DNA of 64,000 nucleotides, from assembly GCA_023101725.1 (NCBI GenBank), contig JALJCO010001078.1, positions 372,001 through 436,000 of the forward strand, read 5' to 3'. Positions 23,540 through 62,979 of this stretch are shown piece after piece (the stretch's first letter is position 1; the number at the start of each line of letters is the position of its first letter). This DNA is from Atherinomorus stipes (lineage: Eukaryota; Chordata; Actinopteri; Atheriniformes; Atherinidae). The notes below the pieces were generated by a model that did no database searches, was not told the origin of the DNA, and saw only the letters and a program-made list of their open reading frames with translations. The position numbers were made by a program, and so were the translations under genes.

Positions 23540-26500
23540 GACACACACGGGAAAAAAGAGACTAACTAGATACATGAAATCTTTCCATTTTTCTTCCTCA
23601 GGTTTTATTTGGCTCTATAATGTTCTTAAACTCCTATAAGTTTGTGTTAATGACATAAGTGCAAGTCTGAAACACATTTATGAACAAAAGTGTGCAGATT
23701 TTCTGCTTTTATCTGTTTTAATATTGTTGTAAATTGAATTCTAGATGATTTGATGTGTTTTGGTCCAAACAAGTAATTTCTGATCAATAAACCAAAACTA
23801 AAATCAGCTTTTTCTCTATATTTGCAGTGCAGCTTGTATTGTAATACTGAGTAGCAAACTGAGAGCTGCTGTTGTTGAAGAATGGGGCTTTGCAGCAGAC
23901 AATAGCAGTTATGAGTTGACAACAATGATAAAGCAGCACATAATGACATGGTATTGGTCACTTAAGAATCACTTAGAGGCAACCTTTGATTTAGTAAGCT
24001 CGAACTGAAAGCAAAGGAGGCTCAACAGCAGCCTTTGTATGGCTGAGAGGTTGAAATCAGGTGTGGATGGAAGCAGAAATGGAGAGGAAGGATGAATGGA
24101 TTGACAGACAAGCAGGCAGAGTGACAGACACACCAACATACACAGGGATTATCCTTTGTGTAATCCTCAGTTTGAGGGTCAGAGTGCTGTGTAAAGGGAC
24201 AGGCATGGTCCGAATTTTCACACCACCATCGTTTGTGTGTATGTGTTTGTGCATGAGTATGCATGATAATTTGTGTTCGACGTCACAAACCCATCACTTG
24301 TGCTTTTTTCTTTCAAAGTTTTTAATTGGTAATTCAGAGATTATGCGTTCACATATGCTTTTGTTTGTTCTGACATGTATCTGCGTATGCACGTGGCATA
24401 TTTTTGTGTGTATGTGACGCTGCGTGCCAGATGGACAGATCATACAAGAGAACAGCACAGATTAGGATTCTGCACTCTGTATGTGTTTGGTTATTTCGAA
24501 ACCAGGGCTCTGTTACTGTCAGCTGCTGGCTATATTTTGAAAAGCTGTCAGCTTGTTGCCTCAGTCTGCAGCATTTTGGATGTCCCCATGCGATGTGCAG
24601 GATTGGATTTTTAATTCATTAGACTCAGTTGTATGGAGGCCAGTTTTCCAGTTCTTTGTTTGTTGGATCCCATTGTCCTCGGCGAACACCAGCTGCCTGA
24701 AACAACTTTATAGCTCCACTGAAATGCTGCAATTGTTTATGAACACAGTTGGATGAGCGAAAGAACAGTGGAGTCCAACAAGCAAAAAGCAAACAGTGCA
24801 GCTTTGGGGATAAGATGTTGGTTGAGCATCTGTATACATATTTAAGTGCTTTTTCTGGTTCAATTCTTTGAAGTTTGCAGAGTTTGTCCCTTTTATTTTT
24901 TATAGTCCAAAAGTTGTGATGCAGATGGAATTCAAATGATTTAATGTTATAGTAAGGGTGATTCTAGTTCTTTGGCCAAAATAGCTTTATTCACATCCGC
25001 ATGCCCTTTATGATGAATGTAATAGAGCTAATTTAAGTTTGGTTTGCAAAGAATAATTCATGGTTCTCCACTCTGTGTTGCATTAAGTAGCTCCCCTATC
25101 GTATGCTAGCAAAACTGCAAAATCCTCCATGTGATCAGATTAATCTCCAACAACAGGGTTAAAATGCCGGAACTAAGTTTTTATTAGTAGCGCAACTTTG
25201 AAAATGTTTCTTCATGTAAATAAATGCAGCATGAATCCAGCATTTTACCTCTTGGAATGTTAGATATTAAGATTTCAAAATAAAGCTTCTTCATTTTGCA
25301 CCCTCCTCAGTTGAAAGCTGAGGAGGGTGGGTGTGGAGAGGTTGAAATATGATCCTCATGAGTGGTATTGTGTGTATATGTGTGTATGTTTGTTTGACTT
25401 AAGAGAGAAACCCACTTTCAAAGTGAATAAACAAAGCCAGGATTAAAAGCCACACGGATACAGAAGTCCTGTTTTTCCCTTTAAATCAGGATATTGATGA
25501 ATGATCATTTCTCTCAATTAGGAGCTACATAAAGGAAGTGTTTAAAATATGACAATTTAGTTAAATTTTTTTCCATAAGCATCTATGTACTCATATTTGC
25601 TGATGTAGAAGCTTTTTGACTTTTGGATCCATAAAATGTTAGAGGAATTCAATGCTTACAGTTTTCTGCTCCCTTGGTTGAGGTATCAAATAACATGTAC
25701 ACAGTAAGACGGAAGTGGCATATCATTAGTCTGACACTAACATAATGTCAACTGAAAATTACACTGGGCTTGCAGAATCCATATTTAGACACACAAAGAT
25801 AAAGATCTTGTGTAAACCAAGCACCTGGAGGGAGTGAAAAGTATCTGTTGCAGTTCTGGTAGGTCCAGCAGGAAATATTGCCTGTAAATCTGATGCGGTT
25901 TGAAATGGGTTTAGACACGGTAATAATCTCTATTGTCATCTATGCACTCTTCCACTAATCTGTATTTTTGCCGTGGTAATCTCTTGTCTCCATGGGGATT
26001 TATTGTTGTAGTCCATGAATGCCCTCACCATGGAAACCAGTTCCTCCTTTCGTTTCCCCCATTATGCCCCATAGTGTAGGGCGGATGGGTATGTATATGT
26101 TTTTGTATGCAACAGAGAGTTGTCATGTCTCCTTTATAAGTTTAGAAAGTGGGAAAAACCCAAACACATTAAACCCAGTAGTGTAACCCTGGCTTTTCTT
26201 TGCACAATTATTCTTTTTTCCCTCCTGTGCCTGGCTGTCATAAATTTTTATCTCTTGGCCGAAGGCCAAACCAGGAAGCTATGATGATAGCCCAAACACC
26301 CAGTCAGACAGCCATAAAGTTGTAAATGGAAGGGCTGTTGTACGTCTGTTTGTGTGACTGCAATATGCTGTTTTAGGAATAAAAATGGCAACTCCTCAAA
26401 TGTGGAAGAGGAGGAGTCTGGCCAGTAACTGCCTATATAAAACATACTATCCTTACCACAGGAATTTTAAAACAAGTCTGATTATTGGAGCTTCTTAAAG

Positions 26501-29330
26501 TAGCTTTTTTTCCCTCCATAGGATGTAAAAATTGAGTTGCTAAATATTGCACTCTAATAGTGCGCAGTATTAGCTTGTTATTGTGGTGTTTATTGTGAAA
26601 TGATGACTGTAAGAGCAAGATTGATTCTTACAGCTAAACATATCTAAAGGACTGAAATTAAAGGCTGTGGGTTGATTGAAAGATGGAGATAATGGAAAGC
26701 TTTCTCTTTAATGTGTGCATCCTCCTTTTCTCTCCTTTACTCTGTCACCACTCCCCCCTTACCAAGTTCTTTCTCATTTTCTGCCCTGGTTTCTCTAAGC
26801 GATCGTCCCAGGGGAAGAAGAGCTCTGAGGGAGGAGAGGAGAGGATGAAGGAGAGAAAATGGCAATGACAGTTTGGAGGGCAGGCATTTGCTAAGAGGTG
26901 GGGAAGTGAAAGTGAAGCAAAGAAAGAAACAGAAGGATAAAGGCCGACGGAGTTTAAAGAAAGTGAGGAAAAAACAGGGGAAATAGTAAGTGAGAAGAAG
27001 TGAGGGGAAGAGGAAAAGAAGTTACAAGATAAAACAGCGAGAGAAACAACAGTAGGTAAGGTTATACGTCCGTCAGATCATTTAACCACTCATTTAGCCA
27101 TCCATTTGAAAAATAAAAACTAACAAGACAGGTGTAACAGGTGGAGGAGCTATAGATTTATGGTTTAGTGTCAGTAAAACTTCCTGCACGTCTAATCGGG
27201 GTCATGCAGCAAGATAACATTATACATCCCTGTGATAGGTAAGTCCAACCTCCCTTCATGTGATGCACTTTCTTTTTAATGGAGGAGATTGAGGGAAAAA
27301 GGCAAGTAGTCAGGAAGTATACAAATTTACAGTTAAAGATTAAATGAGGTGAGGTATGATAGGTCAGTGTAAGCGAATACCAAAGTCTGCAGGTTGTTAT
27401 AATGCGTGTTTGGACAGTTGCTTTTCTGAAGCTCACTAATTGGCTGTGAAATAGTTATGGATTTTATCACAGCACCAAAAAAAGAACAGTACATGCCTGG
27501 GACAGATTGTAAGCGAAGATGCACTCCTCTGTAAAGAAGCAACAAAACCCATGATAGCACATTCAGGAGATAAGTTCAGGAGGTTTAGCCCACGTTTGAC
27601 CTCATTTGTGTGAAACTTGGCCTGCAGTGTTTCCTTTAAAATGGTTTTCCTGACAAAAACGCCTCAGTGTGTTTACGTGTATATATGAAGAGAGTGTGTA
27701 CTGTCACTGATATAGTTGATATGGAGTGTGGGAAGAAGAGAGAAAGAGGAGGGGTTTAGATGGAGATAATGCAGATGGTGGAGGGGGAGTTGGAAAAGGG
27801 CCTGGGAAGAGAGGAGAGGGATGAGTGCAAAGGTCTGCTGAAAAGGAGAAAGAGGCACCCGGGGATGGAGAGCAGAAACCAAGAGAGAGAGAGGGGTAAA
27901 AAAAGAAAAAAAGAGACAAGGAGAGACTGAGTTGAAGTTTAGAGAGCAATAGAACAAGGTTCCCGGTGTTAACAGTTGTAGAGAAGGAGGCCGAGTTTAA
28001 AGCAGGCCTAAGTCGCCGTGACCAAGCTCCTCTGTGATGCCAGCTCACAAAAACACACTGTGAGTTAGTCTGCTGAGGAACAGCATCTCTAAGGAGTGGG
28101 ACCTGCCGTTGGTACTGTAGGTACTAACTAACCTGTTCTGATGACAATACAGAGGGATTATTCACAAAATAATTTTTCATTAATGTTAAATGTTGGACTT
28201 ATAACTGAATAAAACCACCTGCATCTCTTTTCATCTTGTCTTTCATTCACTCAGAAACATAAAGTTTTGGGTTTTTTTTACCTTCATTTGCACACACCCA
28301 CACACCTCTACGTATCCATCTTTCCTCCTCCCCCCCTGCCTCATTAGCCGATCATGCGTAAGAAGACCTGTTCTATTTTTACTCCCGCCCCCTCCCTACA
28401 CACCACTGCTGCATTGTGGATATTTGTGTGTGTGTGTGTGTGTCCTCTCTTATTGAAGGTGGTGGCGCAGAAAAGAGAGCGTCAGAAAACTGGTAAGATG
28501 GTCAGAAAGTAAAATGCAGACAGAGTTATGAATTATGGAATCAGATGATGGAGGCAAGATGAACAAAGGATGATGGAGAAAGAAAAAAAAAAAAGAGAAC
28601 AGTGGAAAGGACGGGGAGTGACGATGACTTAGCTGTGTATGATTCATGTTTATCCCTCGGCCTGAAGCTGCTTGTGTACAAACAGAAAACACCAGACGAC
28701 AGCAGGCTGTCCCTGCAGGTAGACACCCCTCAGTGGGTCCATTTCCACATTCATGCCCTCAACTCCCCTTCAAGGCTGCTGTCATTGTCACGTCGTGTCA
28801 TCAGCAAAATTAATGTCACGCTAAATAAAAGTGTCTGTAGCTGTGATGGGGTGTGTGTGGACAGTGCTGCCAGAGATATTTGGGTTGAAGAGTGTGTGTG
28901 CTGACCACAGCTGCAGGGTAAAACCAGTGACTCAGATAATAAGAATTGAGTAATTTGGCATTTTTCTGTGTGTGTGTGTGTGTGTGTATGCATGGGACTG
29001 CTTGCAACCAGCTGTTGAGCTGCTGACCTACATGAAACTTGTTGTGAGGCACACTGACATCCTAAGCCATTGTGGTTTTTATGTAGTTGGAAGCAAATCC
29101 AAGAGCTAATGTTTCAAACATTTATGAGCTCATTTGCTTTTAGCTTTAGGTCAAAGAACCAGAGCTGCTGTACTGATATAACCTTAGTATGTTCAGTTTA
29201 GGTTTCCTTTTCTTTCAGGGATCTACAATTTGAGAAGAAACACGCACACAAAAGATCAATAGACAAAATCATCTCCTTTAATTAAGAATTTAAAAGATCA
29301 CATCTAATGCTCCTGAATCACTGTCCTCTG
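23540..29330. other. Non-coding DNA, probable 5' intron of the 4.1 gene
   Basis: Contains purine-rich stretches (26800-27060 and 27720-27960) and TG repeats (about 28427 and 28967). It also holds a 12-bp perfect hairpin at 25299-25329. No exon could be supported. Confidence 0.4.
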
Positions 29331-29353
29331 TTTCTTTAGGTTGACCCGTCACC

Positions 29354-56295
<26,942 letters not shown>

Positions 56296-57678
56296 CTGAA
56301 CTCAGGTAATGATAGCAAAAGTAACTCCTTGTTATTATTTTATGGTTCTACATAGCCTGAGAAAGATATTTTTAAAGGGTTAACTTATGAAGATAAGATC
56401 CTTAAATCTGAGTGGTCACTCAAAGAAATAGATTTTAAATGTAGGAGGGATGACAGCAGAGCTGATTATGGGAAGGAAACCGGATGTGTGTTGACATGAT
56501 AGTGCTACAGTTTTATCACCTTGTATCTACTTTTCCCAGAGCTGAAAGGCCCATCGTGACTGTTTTCTTTCTTGACAACAATCTTCATCACTCTGCAACA
56601 ACCGAACTTGACAGAAGGGGAGAAGAAGAGGAGCTGAGGAACAGGAGGAAGAGGAGGAGGGTTAAGATAGTGGGATTGAAGTTGTCACTCTCATCCCAGA
56701 TGGTCTTTCTCACACATTTTTGGTGCATTTCTGTCCCTCACTGTAAAACCAAGAAAAAGAAATATAATGTCCTCAATCTTTCTGAGGGAACAAAAAGAAC
56801 CACTTAGTTAGCTTAACATTTGTAGCTTTTTTTTTCTCTTCATTATTTTTATTAGTTTTTCTTTAACTATTTTACAAAAAGAGTAAAAATAGTCTCACAT
56901 GTTGCAAAAACAAAAATGGGGATGCACCGTTAACTGCTGCAGACTAAATCTAGAGAGCTGTTAAATCTTCAGTAAAACTCACCAGTCAGGTCTCAAAAAG
57001 CTTTGATTAGGATCATTTTTTTAAAAAGAAGGTTTGGTGCATTCCTTAAAAAAAAAAAAAAAAAAATCACAAAAACAATCAAAAAAGATTTTTGAAAAGA
57101 GGAATTTGTTAAATTACAGCTCCCCCTGATGCTTCTTTAAGGTGTAAATGAAACAAAATGTAATATAACTCAATAATTTCATGAATTTTTAAGCGACATG
57201 TTTACCTTTTATTTCACAACACTCATTTATTTTAACACATTCTGGTGAATAGTAGAAGCAAGATATGTCACATTATTTGTCTATTAATAGTTACACAAAA
57301 GAGGGAGCTGTAACTTAAAATATTGCAGTAAAAATCATTCAGATTTTTGATTTTTGTATCTGTTTTTTTTTCTTCTCTCCTGTAAGTATGGTTGTTATTC
57401 ATCCACATTCCTTGTGTGTGACCAGCATCTGAGTCAGTCCATTTTCAGCTCTGCTCACATTTCTCAACTCCTTAATCAGAGGAGATGTTTTAACATTTAC
57501 AGGAGGTGAAGATGAGCTGGGGTTAATTGGGTCAGTGGGTTTTACATCAGTGAAGCTTGGGAAGTCAAATGTGATGAAATTTTACTGCTTTTTTTTTTTT
57601 TTAAATAAACTAAATTAAAATAAATTTAACTGAAAATGAACAGACTTTAGAGCTGGTGTATACAACTCTGTACAGAAA

Positions 57679-57684
57679 AATAAA
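57679..57684 (+). terminator. Candidate poly(A) signal (proximal)
   Basis: AATAAA in TACAGAAAAATAAAGGTTAT, within the predicted 3'UTR exon. Confidence 0.4.
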
Positions 57685-57837
57685 GGTTATTGAATGGGAG
57701 CAACTCTCCGTAAGCTAAATATCCCCCTCAGGCCCTTCCTCTGTATGACACTAACCATTCCTAATGGGCCCTCAGGGAGCCAAGGGAGAAGAAAACTGAC
57801 CTTTGATTGGGAGAGATGACCAGTAAACTGGAGGAAT

Positions 57838-58065
57838 AATGGGCTTTATGCACAACTCCACTACTTCCTAATTTAAGCCAGCTCCTTTTGTCTCCTGTCT
57901 TTCATTATTGGATGATTTGATTAATCCAGGTGTGACTGACCTCAGTAACCATGAGGATAATGGCCAGACACACCTGGATTAATCAGTTTGTCCAGTAATG
58001 AAAGGCAGAAGGGAAAGGAGCTGGCTGAAGTTCAGGAAATAGTAGAGTTGTGCATAAAGCCCATT
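57838..58065. repeat. Inverted repeat with about 97-bp arms in the putative 3'UTR
   Basis: The arms 57838-57934 and 57969-58065 share AATGGGCTTTATGCACAACT (inverted), the CAGCTCCTTT core and GATTAATCCAGGTGTG, with scattered mismatches and a 34-base spacer. Likely a fold-back MITE. If transcribed it would form a long hairpin. Confidence 0.75.
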
Positions 58066-60216
58066 GGGAGAATGCCAACTAAGATTGTGGGGCTGAAAAC
58101 AAATCTGAATATTAATGAAAGTTGGCCTTACTCTGTGGAAATGGTGAAACTTTCAGCGTTCTGCTGCATACACCACAGCCTCAGTTAAATTATTCAAAAT
58201 GAGTTTTTGCTACGACTAGCAAAGGTACCAAAATGAAGACAACTTGAAAGCGGTTCTGTCACAAAATCCAGCTTAAGTAATTTCCTTGTATTTTGCAGCC
58301 TGTTTGTCGTCGTAGTTCAGCACCATTCACGTCCAGCTTCTTCTCATACCCGACTAGTTATAAAACCAACAGAGCCTGATAGACATAATCACATATGGGA
58401 TTAAATTCAGCATGTTTCACACATTTTAACCTTGTAAGCGATTCTAGATAGGATGCTACTGTGTTGATTGGTTTGAGAGTGTGCAGAGCAGAGATTATTT
58501 TTAGCTCGTACAGCATGACTTGATAATATTATGAGACATGTCGCTGGCTGTGTGTTGTAACTGTTTTACTGCAACCAAATATTCAGCTGGATTTATTCTG
58601 TATGTTTTTGAACAGTCATTACATTGCATTCATTCCTATGCTTCATCTGTGCACCACACAAAAATACAACAATGAATCTGTCACACACTATAAACACGAG
58701 TCAAGAAAAATAGTTACAACACATCAGGAAAAAGCAGTTTAAAGGGAAGAATATTTGAGGGTGTGAAGTGCCCTTTTAACCCCTAAATGGAATATCATTG
58801 TGGTGTATTCATTTTCTGTTCTTTTACTCAAATTTATAGCAGAATTTGACAACAAAATGTGACTTGGTGTTATTAGTAACTGCATTAATGTGTGATAATG
58901 AGGGGCTAATGCATTAAGCTGGCAGAGATTTTGTTTTTTTCTGTGAGCAGCAAAAAGCACGGACATATTCTTGGGAAAAGTGCCACAGAGTACCATAAAT
59001 ACATTCCACTTAGGCCTGTCGGAGTCCACTCTTTCCTCTGACAGGATATTTTCAATGAGATTCAAAAGGAGAAATTATTTTCTCCTTCTAGTTCAGCAAA
59101 ACTGACACATTCTCTGGAAGAAAAAGCCTGACTGTAACTTGATTATCTGTGTCACCTGAGGTGTGTAAGCATGCACCTTAGAATTTGAAAGCTTTCTAAA
59201 GTATATCAGACCGAGCGATTAAAAACAGGCTTTCTGTTGTGGGAAACGCTGCTCTGACTTCTACTATGCAGTTAAATGACATTCCACGAGGAGGAAGCTT
59301 TAACTCCTTATCCTCTTGCAAAGATGCAAAGCAGCAGAAAATCTTTTAAAAAAAAGAGAGAAAAAAGAAAAAAAAAAATCTCAATTTTCAACACTAGGCA
59401 GCTTCTGGAAGCTTTCGCTGTTCCAAAAACAATAATAAAAAAAACGAATCAGTCATGTCACAGCAACTATATTGTCGGATTTCTCATTGTTTCTTGTAAC
59501 TTCTGTGTGAAACTGGTTTAGTTGTGGGAAGGTGGGAGTTGTTGTACCGCCTTTTGCATATTTGTAATGCTGTCACTGACTTTTGACAATGAAGAAGAAC
59601 ACCACTACAAATCAACCATCTTTTCTGTTTCATCACCAGGGTTGGTCTCCACTTGGGGGGTTCTGGGCTTTCTTAACCAATCGTACGAGCTTGGTGGCTG
59701 CAAGGTTGGGTTTTCCAAAATGTTTTTAGCTCTTTCTCACAACATTATATGGAGGAAAAATAGGCATTAATAACTTGTAACTCTTTTTAAGCTAAAACAG
59801 CACACATCCAGTGTAACTGCTCGAGGTTTCCATGGCAACTGATGATTCAATGCCAGCTGATTTTGAATGCGTCAGGGGTCTCAATGTCATAGCATCAGAT
59901 ACACGCGGTGTAATGACCAAATTGTCGTTGAAGCATCTTGTTTCTACAGTCTCAGGCCATGTTTCATACTTTAGACAGAAACCAGCACATTTTTGTATTT
60001 TATCCAACAAGCAAAATAAAAAATAAATACACTTTATTAAGAAGCACAATTTTGGAAAACCAGCCAGCTGCCACTTTGCTCCCTGTTTGCTAACCAGTTA
60101 TCACTGGTAGTTTTTTTTTTTTTTTTTTTTAATTTCTTTTTTCTTTTGGTCTAGCAGCTTAATTGTGTTGTGTTTCCCCACACACATCCACTCCTCCCCC
60201 TGTGTAACACTGTTTA

Positions 60217-60222
60217 AATAAA
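60217..60222 (+). terminator. Candidate poly(A) signal (distal)
   Basis: AATAAA in CTGTTTAAATAAAGGATTGT, followed by a T-containing stretch. It is the best distal end for the 4.1 transcript. Confidence 0.45.
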
Positions 60223-60240
60223 GGATTGTTATACTCTGAA

Positions 60241-61290
60241 ATCTCTTGAAGCGCTTCTTTTCCTCATACATTCACTTGATTCATATGTTGATTTACGTGG
60301 TGTGAGAACTGTGTAATCTGTCCAGTATTTATAACAAAATGTGTACAGAATAGTGTACACTTTCCTTAAATTATATACCTTCCATGTAAAGAGGTAATTC
60401 TGAGCTTTACATACAACAGCAATTACTGTATAGATACATCCGTAGAAGAGACTTTAAATTCATCAAGACTGATATTATTTCCTAACAGTTTATTGTAACA
60501 GATTTTTCTTTTTCTGTATGCTTTCCAGATGGCCCTGAGGATTGCAAGTGGTGCTACAGTTTCAGTTACAGACTTTTATTTATTATTTATTTATTTTTAA
60601 TCAACTTTCAATACCAAGATCCAGATCCACAATATACAGAAAACTGCAGTGTCCACTATATATTTACGCTGCATTCTCCCAGCCATTGTAAAAGATGTCC
60701 ATGAATGTTTGTCTTGTGTCAGGTACATGAATGAAACCCAAAACTTCTCCTCTTCAGATGTGCACTTCTGTCCATCTGCCTGTGGATGGTGCTTCTGTCC
60801 TGCTGAAATCTTGCAATATTGGCCTCGGCTGTAAATTTAAAAAAGAAAAAAGCAGAGCCATTAATCTAAGAAATTACATAAGAAACAGTTGTGTAAAAGT
60901 AATATTTTTTTATTTGATTGAGATAACTGGAGAATACTTAAAACTTACAATCTGCTGCTTTCTTTTTTATGTTGAACTTTTCCAAATTACTACTTTTACT
61001 AAAATATTTGGCAACTTGCAGTCATTCAGATGGTCAGTAGTAAAGCATAACTTGATATTTTTTTATCTAGATAGCTAACTGGGATACAAACTGCAGCTGA
61101 AGTCTGCTCTCCTGCTCTGACAGCAGATTAAACTGTATTCTAATTAAACTTTCATTTAGAAGTTAGTTGATAAAAGTAAACTAAAGTAGCTCCTCTTTGA
61201 AAGATTCTTAAGAAAACAATGCTGAAGCTTATTTTAAGCAGTATTGGATTGAGACAGACAGACATCCAGTTGCTAGCAGTTAGCAGTTAA
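60241..61290. other. Intergenic DNA, nothing recognised
   Basis: AT-rich sequence with no coding support. Confidence 0.4.
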
Positions 61291-61936
61291 AGCTAGGAAT
61301 GGGTGATGCCAAATGCTTTCCTGTCAATACGATACAAGTATGGTATTTGTTCATCTATATCAAAACTAATACTTTGTTTCTCCCTTAAAAGAAAACCAAA
61401 CTATAGTACAGTTTTTATTAATATCTTGAATGCAAGGTCAATATTAGATATAAGTAAAACTTGACAGCAAAAGTCCCAGAAAGACATTTTTTAAAAAAAA
61501 CAATAAATATATTGATGAATAAACTAAAATAAAAAAAGACTAAAAAATTCTTTCAATTGTCAAATAACTTAAGTACAGCCTAATATTATTTAAATTTATT
61601 CAGTAGAAAATGTTCAAATATAAAATGTAATGGTAATATTATAAATTTATCAAACATAATGTGCATAAACCTGCATCAAACCACTGAAAAAAAAAACAAA
61701 ACATCATCATCACTAACAGTGGCAGCATCATCATGGCATCTGAGAGGCTACCACGATCATATGACACAGGCTAGAATCTGCCTGGTTTTGCACATAATTT
61801 CATTACTTCATTGCTTTCAATTGAATTCGGAAGTTAAAAAAATGTATGTTTTGTATCTGTGCTTTGGTACAGATGGGATATTTTGTGTCTTAAGTATTGA
61901 CTCCAGGGTATTGAAATGCCCATCCCTATTTAAAGC
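61286..61936. mobile_element. hAT-type MITE, 635 bp
   Basis: The left end TAGGAATGGGTGATG (61294) is matched in inverse by GAAATGCCCATCCCTA, ending at 61928. The 8-bp flanks GTTAAAGC (61286-61293) and TTTAAAGC (61929-61936) match at 7 of 8 positions. The interior has the CGATAC-type repeats of a teleost hAT MITE and no transposase. Confidence 0.7.
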
Positions 61937-62912
61937 TAGCTAAGAGCTAATTTGGTCAATGCGGCCTCTAGCTTAATAAACTTGTAGATTTTTCATGCTA
62001 ATTTTTAACCTTATTGTTTCTTTTTGTTCATTTCATGAATATTTATATCTTTCTCTTTTATTATATACTGTACCTGTAGTTTAATCTGTGTGGTTAGTTT
62101 TGGATATTGCTGATGGGAACAGGCAGTAGGTAGCCTACTACCATAAAACTGAGTAAATGAATACTTAAATTAGGGCAGATTGTAACAATTTTGTAACTCT
62201 TATGGTAGCTGGCTCAAAAATAACACAAAAGCCTGGTATTTACATCAGTCCTCAAGTTATTTATTCCAGTTCCTTGATTGACAAAAACCTATTTCTTACC
62301 ATGAGTCAAACAGTATTTAATTAAGTACCACAGACATGCTGCAATCTGCAAGTGTTTGATTAGATGTAATTGGTTTTAATTGCGCTCAGCACTAACAGAT
62401 GATACACTCACTTGTTACGATGGCCTTATTTAATGAGTCAAGATTATTTATTTTCAACTCCTAAATAGATTGTCAAAGCAAAAATGTCTTCTTAACAATA
62501 ATTTAGCATTTTTAGGTTAGGTTTGTAAATGACAGCAGGATGTTGCTGTGGTCATGTTCTATGTAAACCCACTAGGAGCAGGAGCAGATGGTGATAGTGG
62601 CCCATACCGGATGTGTGTGTGACTGAATGCATGTGTGTGTCTCTATTTTATGTCAGCACAAAAAAGAGAGGGGTCAGGGTTATCTGTCACAGCCATACCG
62701 ACTGGAGCACACATATAGAGATGAAAGAAACCATGTTTCCAGGTTTTTCATGCTTCAGATACATCAAAACCTGCAGCTGCCCCTCCCATACATGCTTTTA
62801 TGGTTGACTGCTTGATATCCTGATTAGTGATCAGTCAAATTTAAATCTAGCCCAGAAACATTACTTTTTCCTTGTAGATTTTAATTGTTTCCCCCCGTAT
62901 TTCCTTCTTTAG

Positions 62913-62979
62913 GATGTAGAGTGCTCAGGACCCAAAGGCATTTGGGGGACAAGAGCTGTCATGCTGAAAAGACACAACG
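62913..62979 (+). CDS. Weak candidate exon of an unidentified downstream gene
   Basis: A 67-nt segment preceded by a good acceptor (TTTCCTTCTTTAG) and followed by AACG|GTATGA. It is open in two frames (DVECSGPKGIWGTRAVMLK or CRVLRTQRHLGDKSC). I recognise neither. In mammals AKAP7 neighbours EPB41L2, but no AKAP7 motif is visible here. Confidence 0.2.

Larger units (their letters stand above)
56540..60240 (+). other. epb41l2: Probable epb41l2 3'UTR exon
   Basis: A strong acceptor (CTACTTTTCCCAG, 56539) pairs with the donor ten bases after the stop (56306). No coding frame follows. AATAAA signals occur at 57679-57684 (short form) and 60217-60222 (long form, followed by a T/G-containing stretch). 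The intron-after-stop layout is inferred; a single unspliced 3'UTR is the alternative. Confidence 0.5.
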
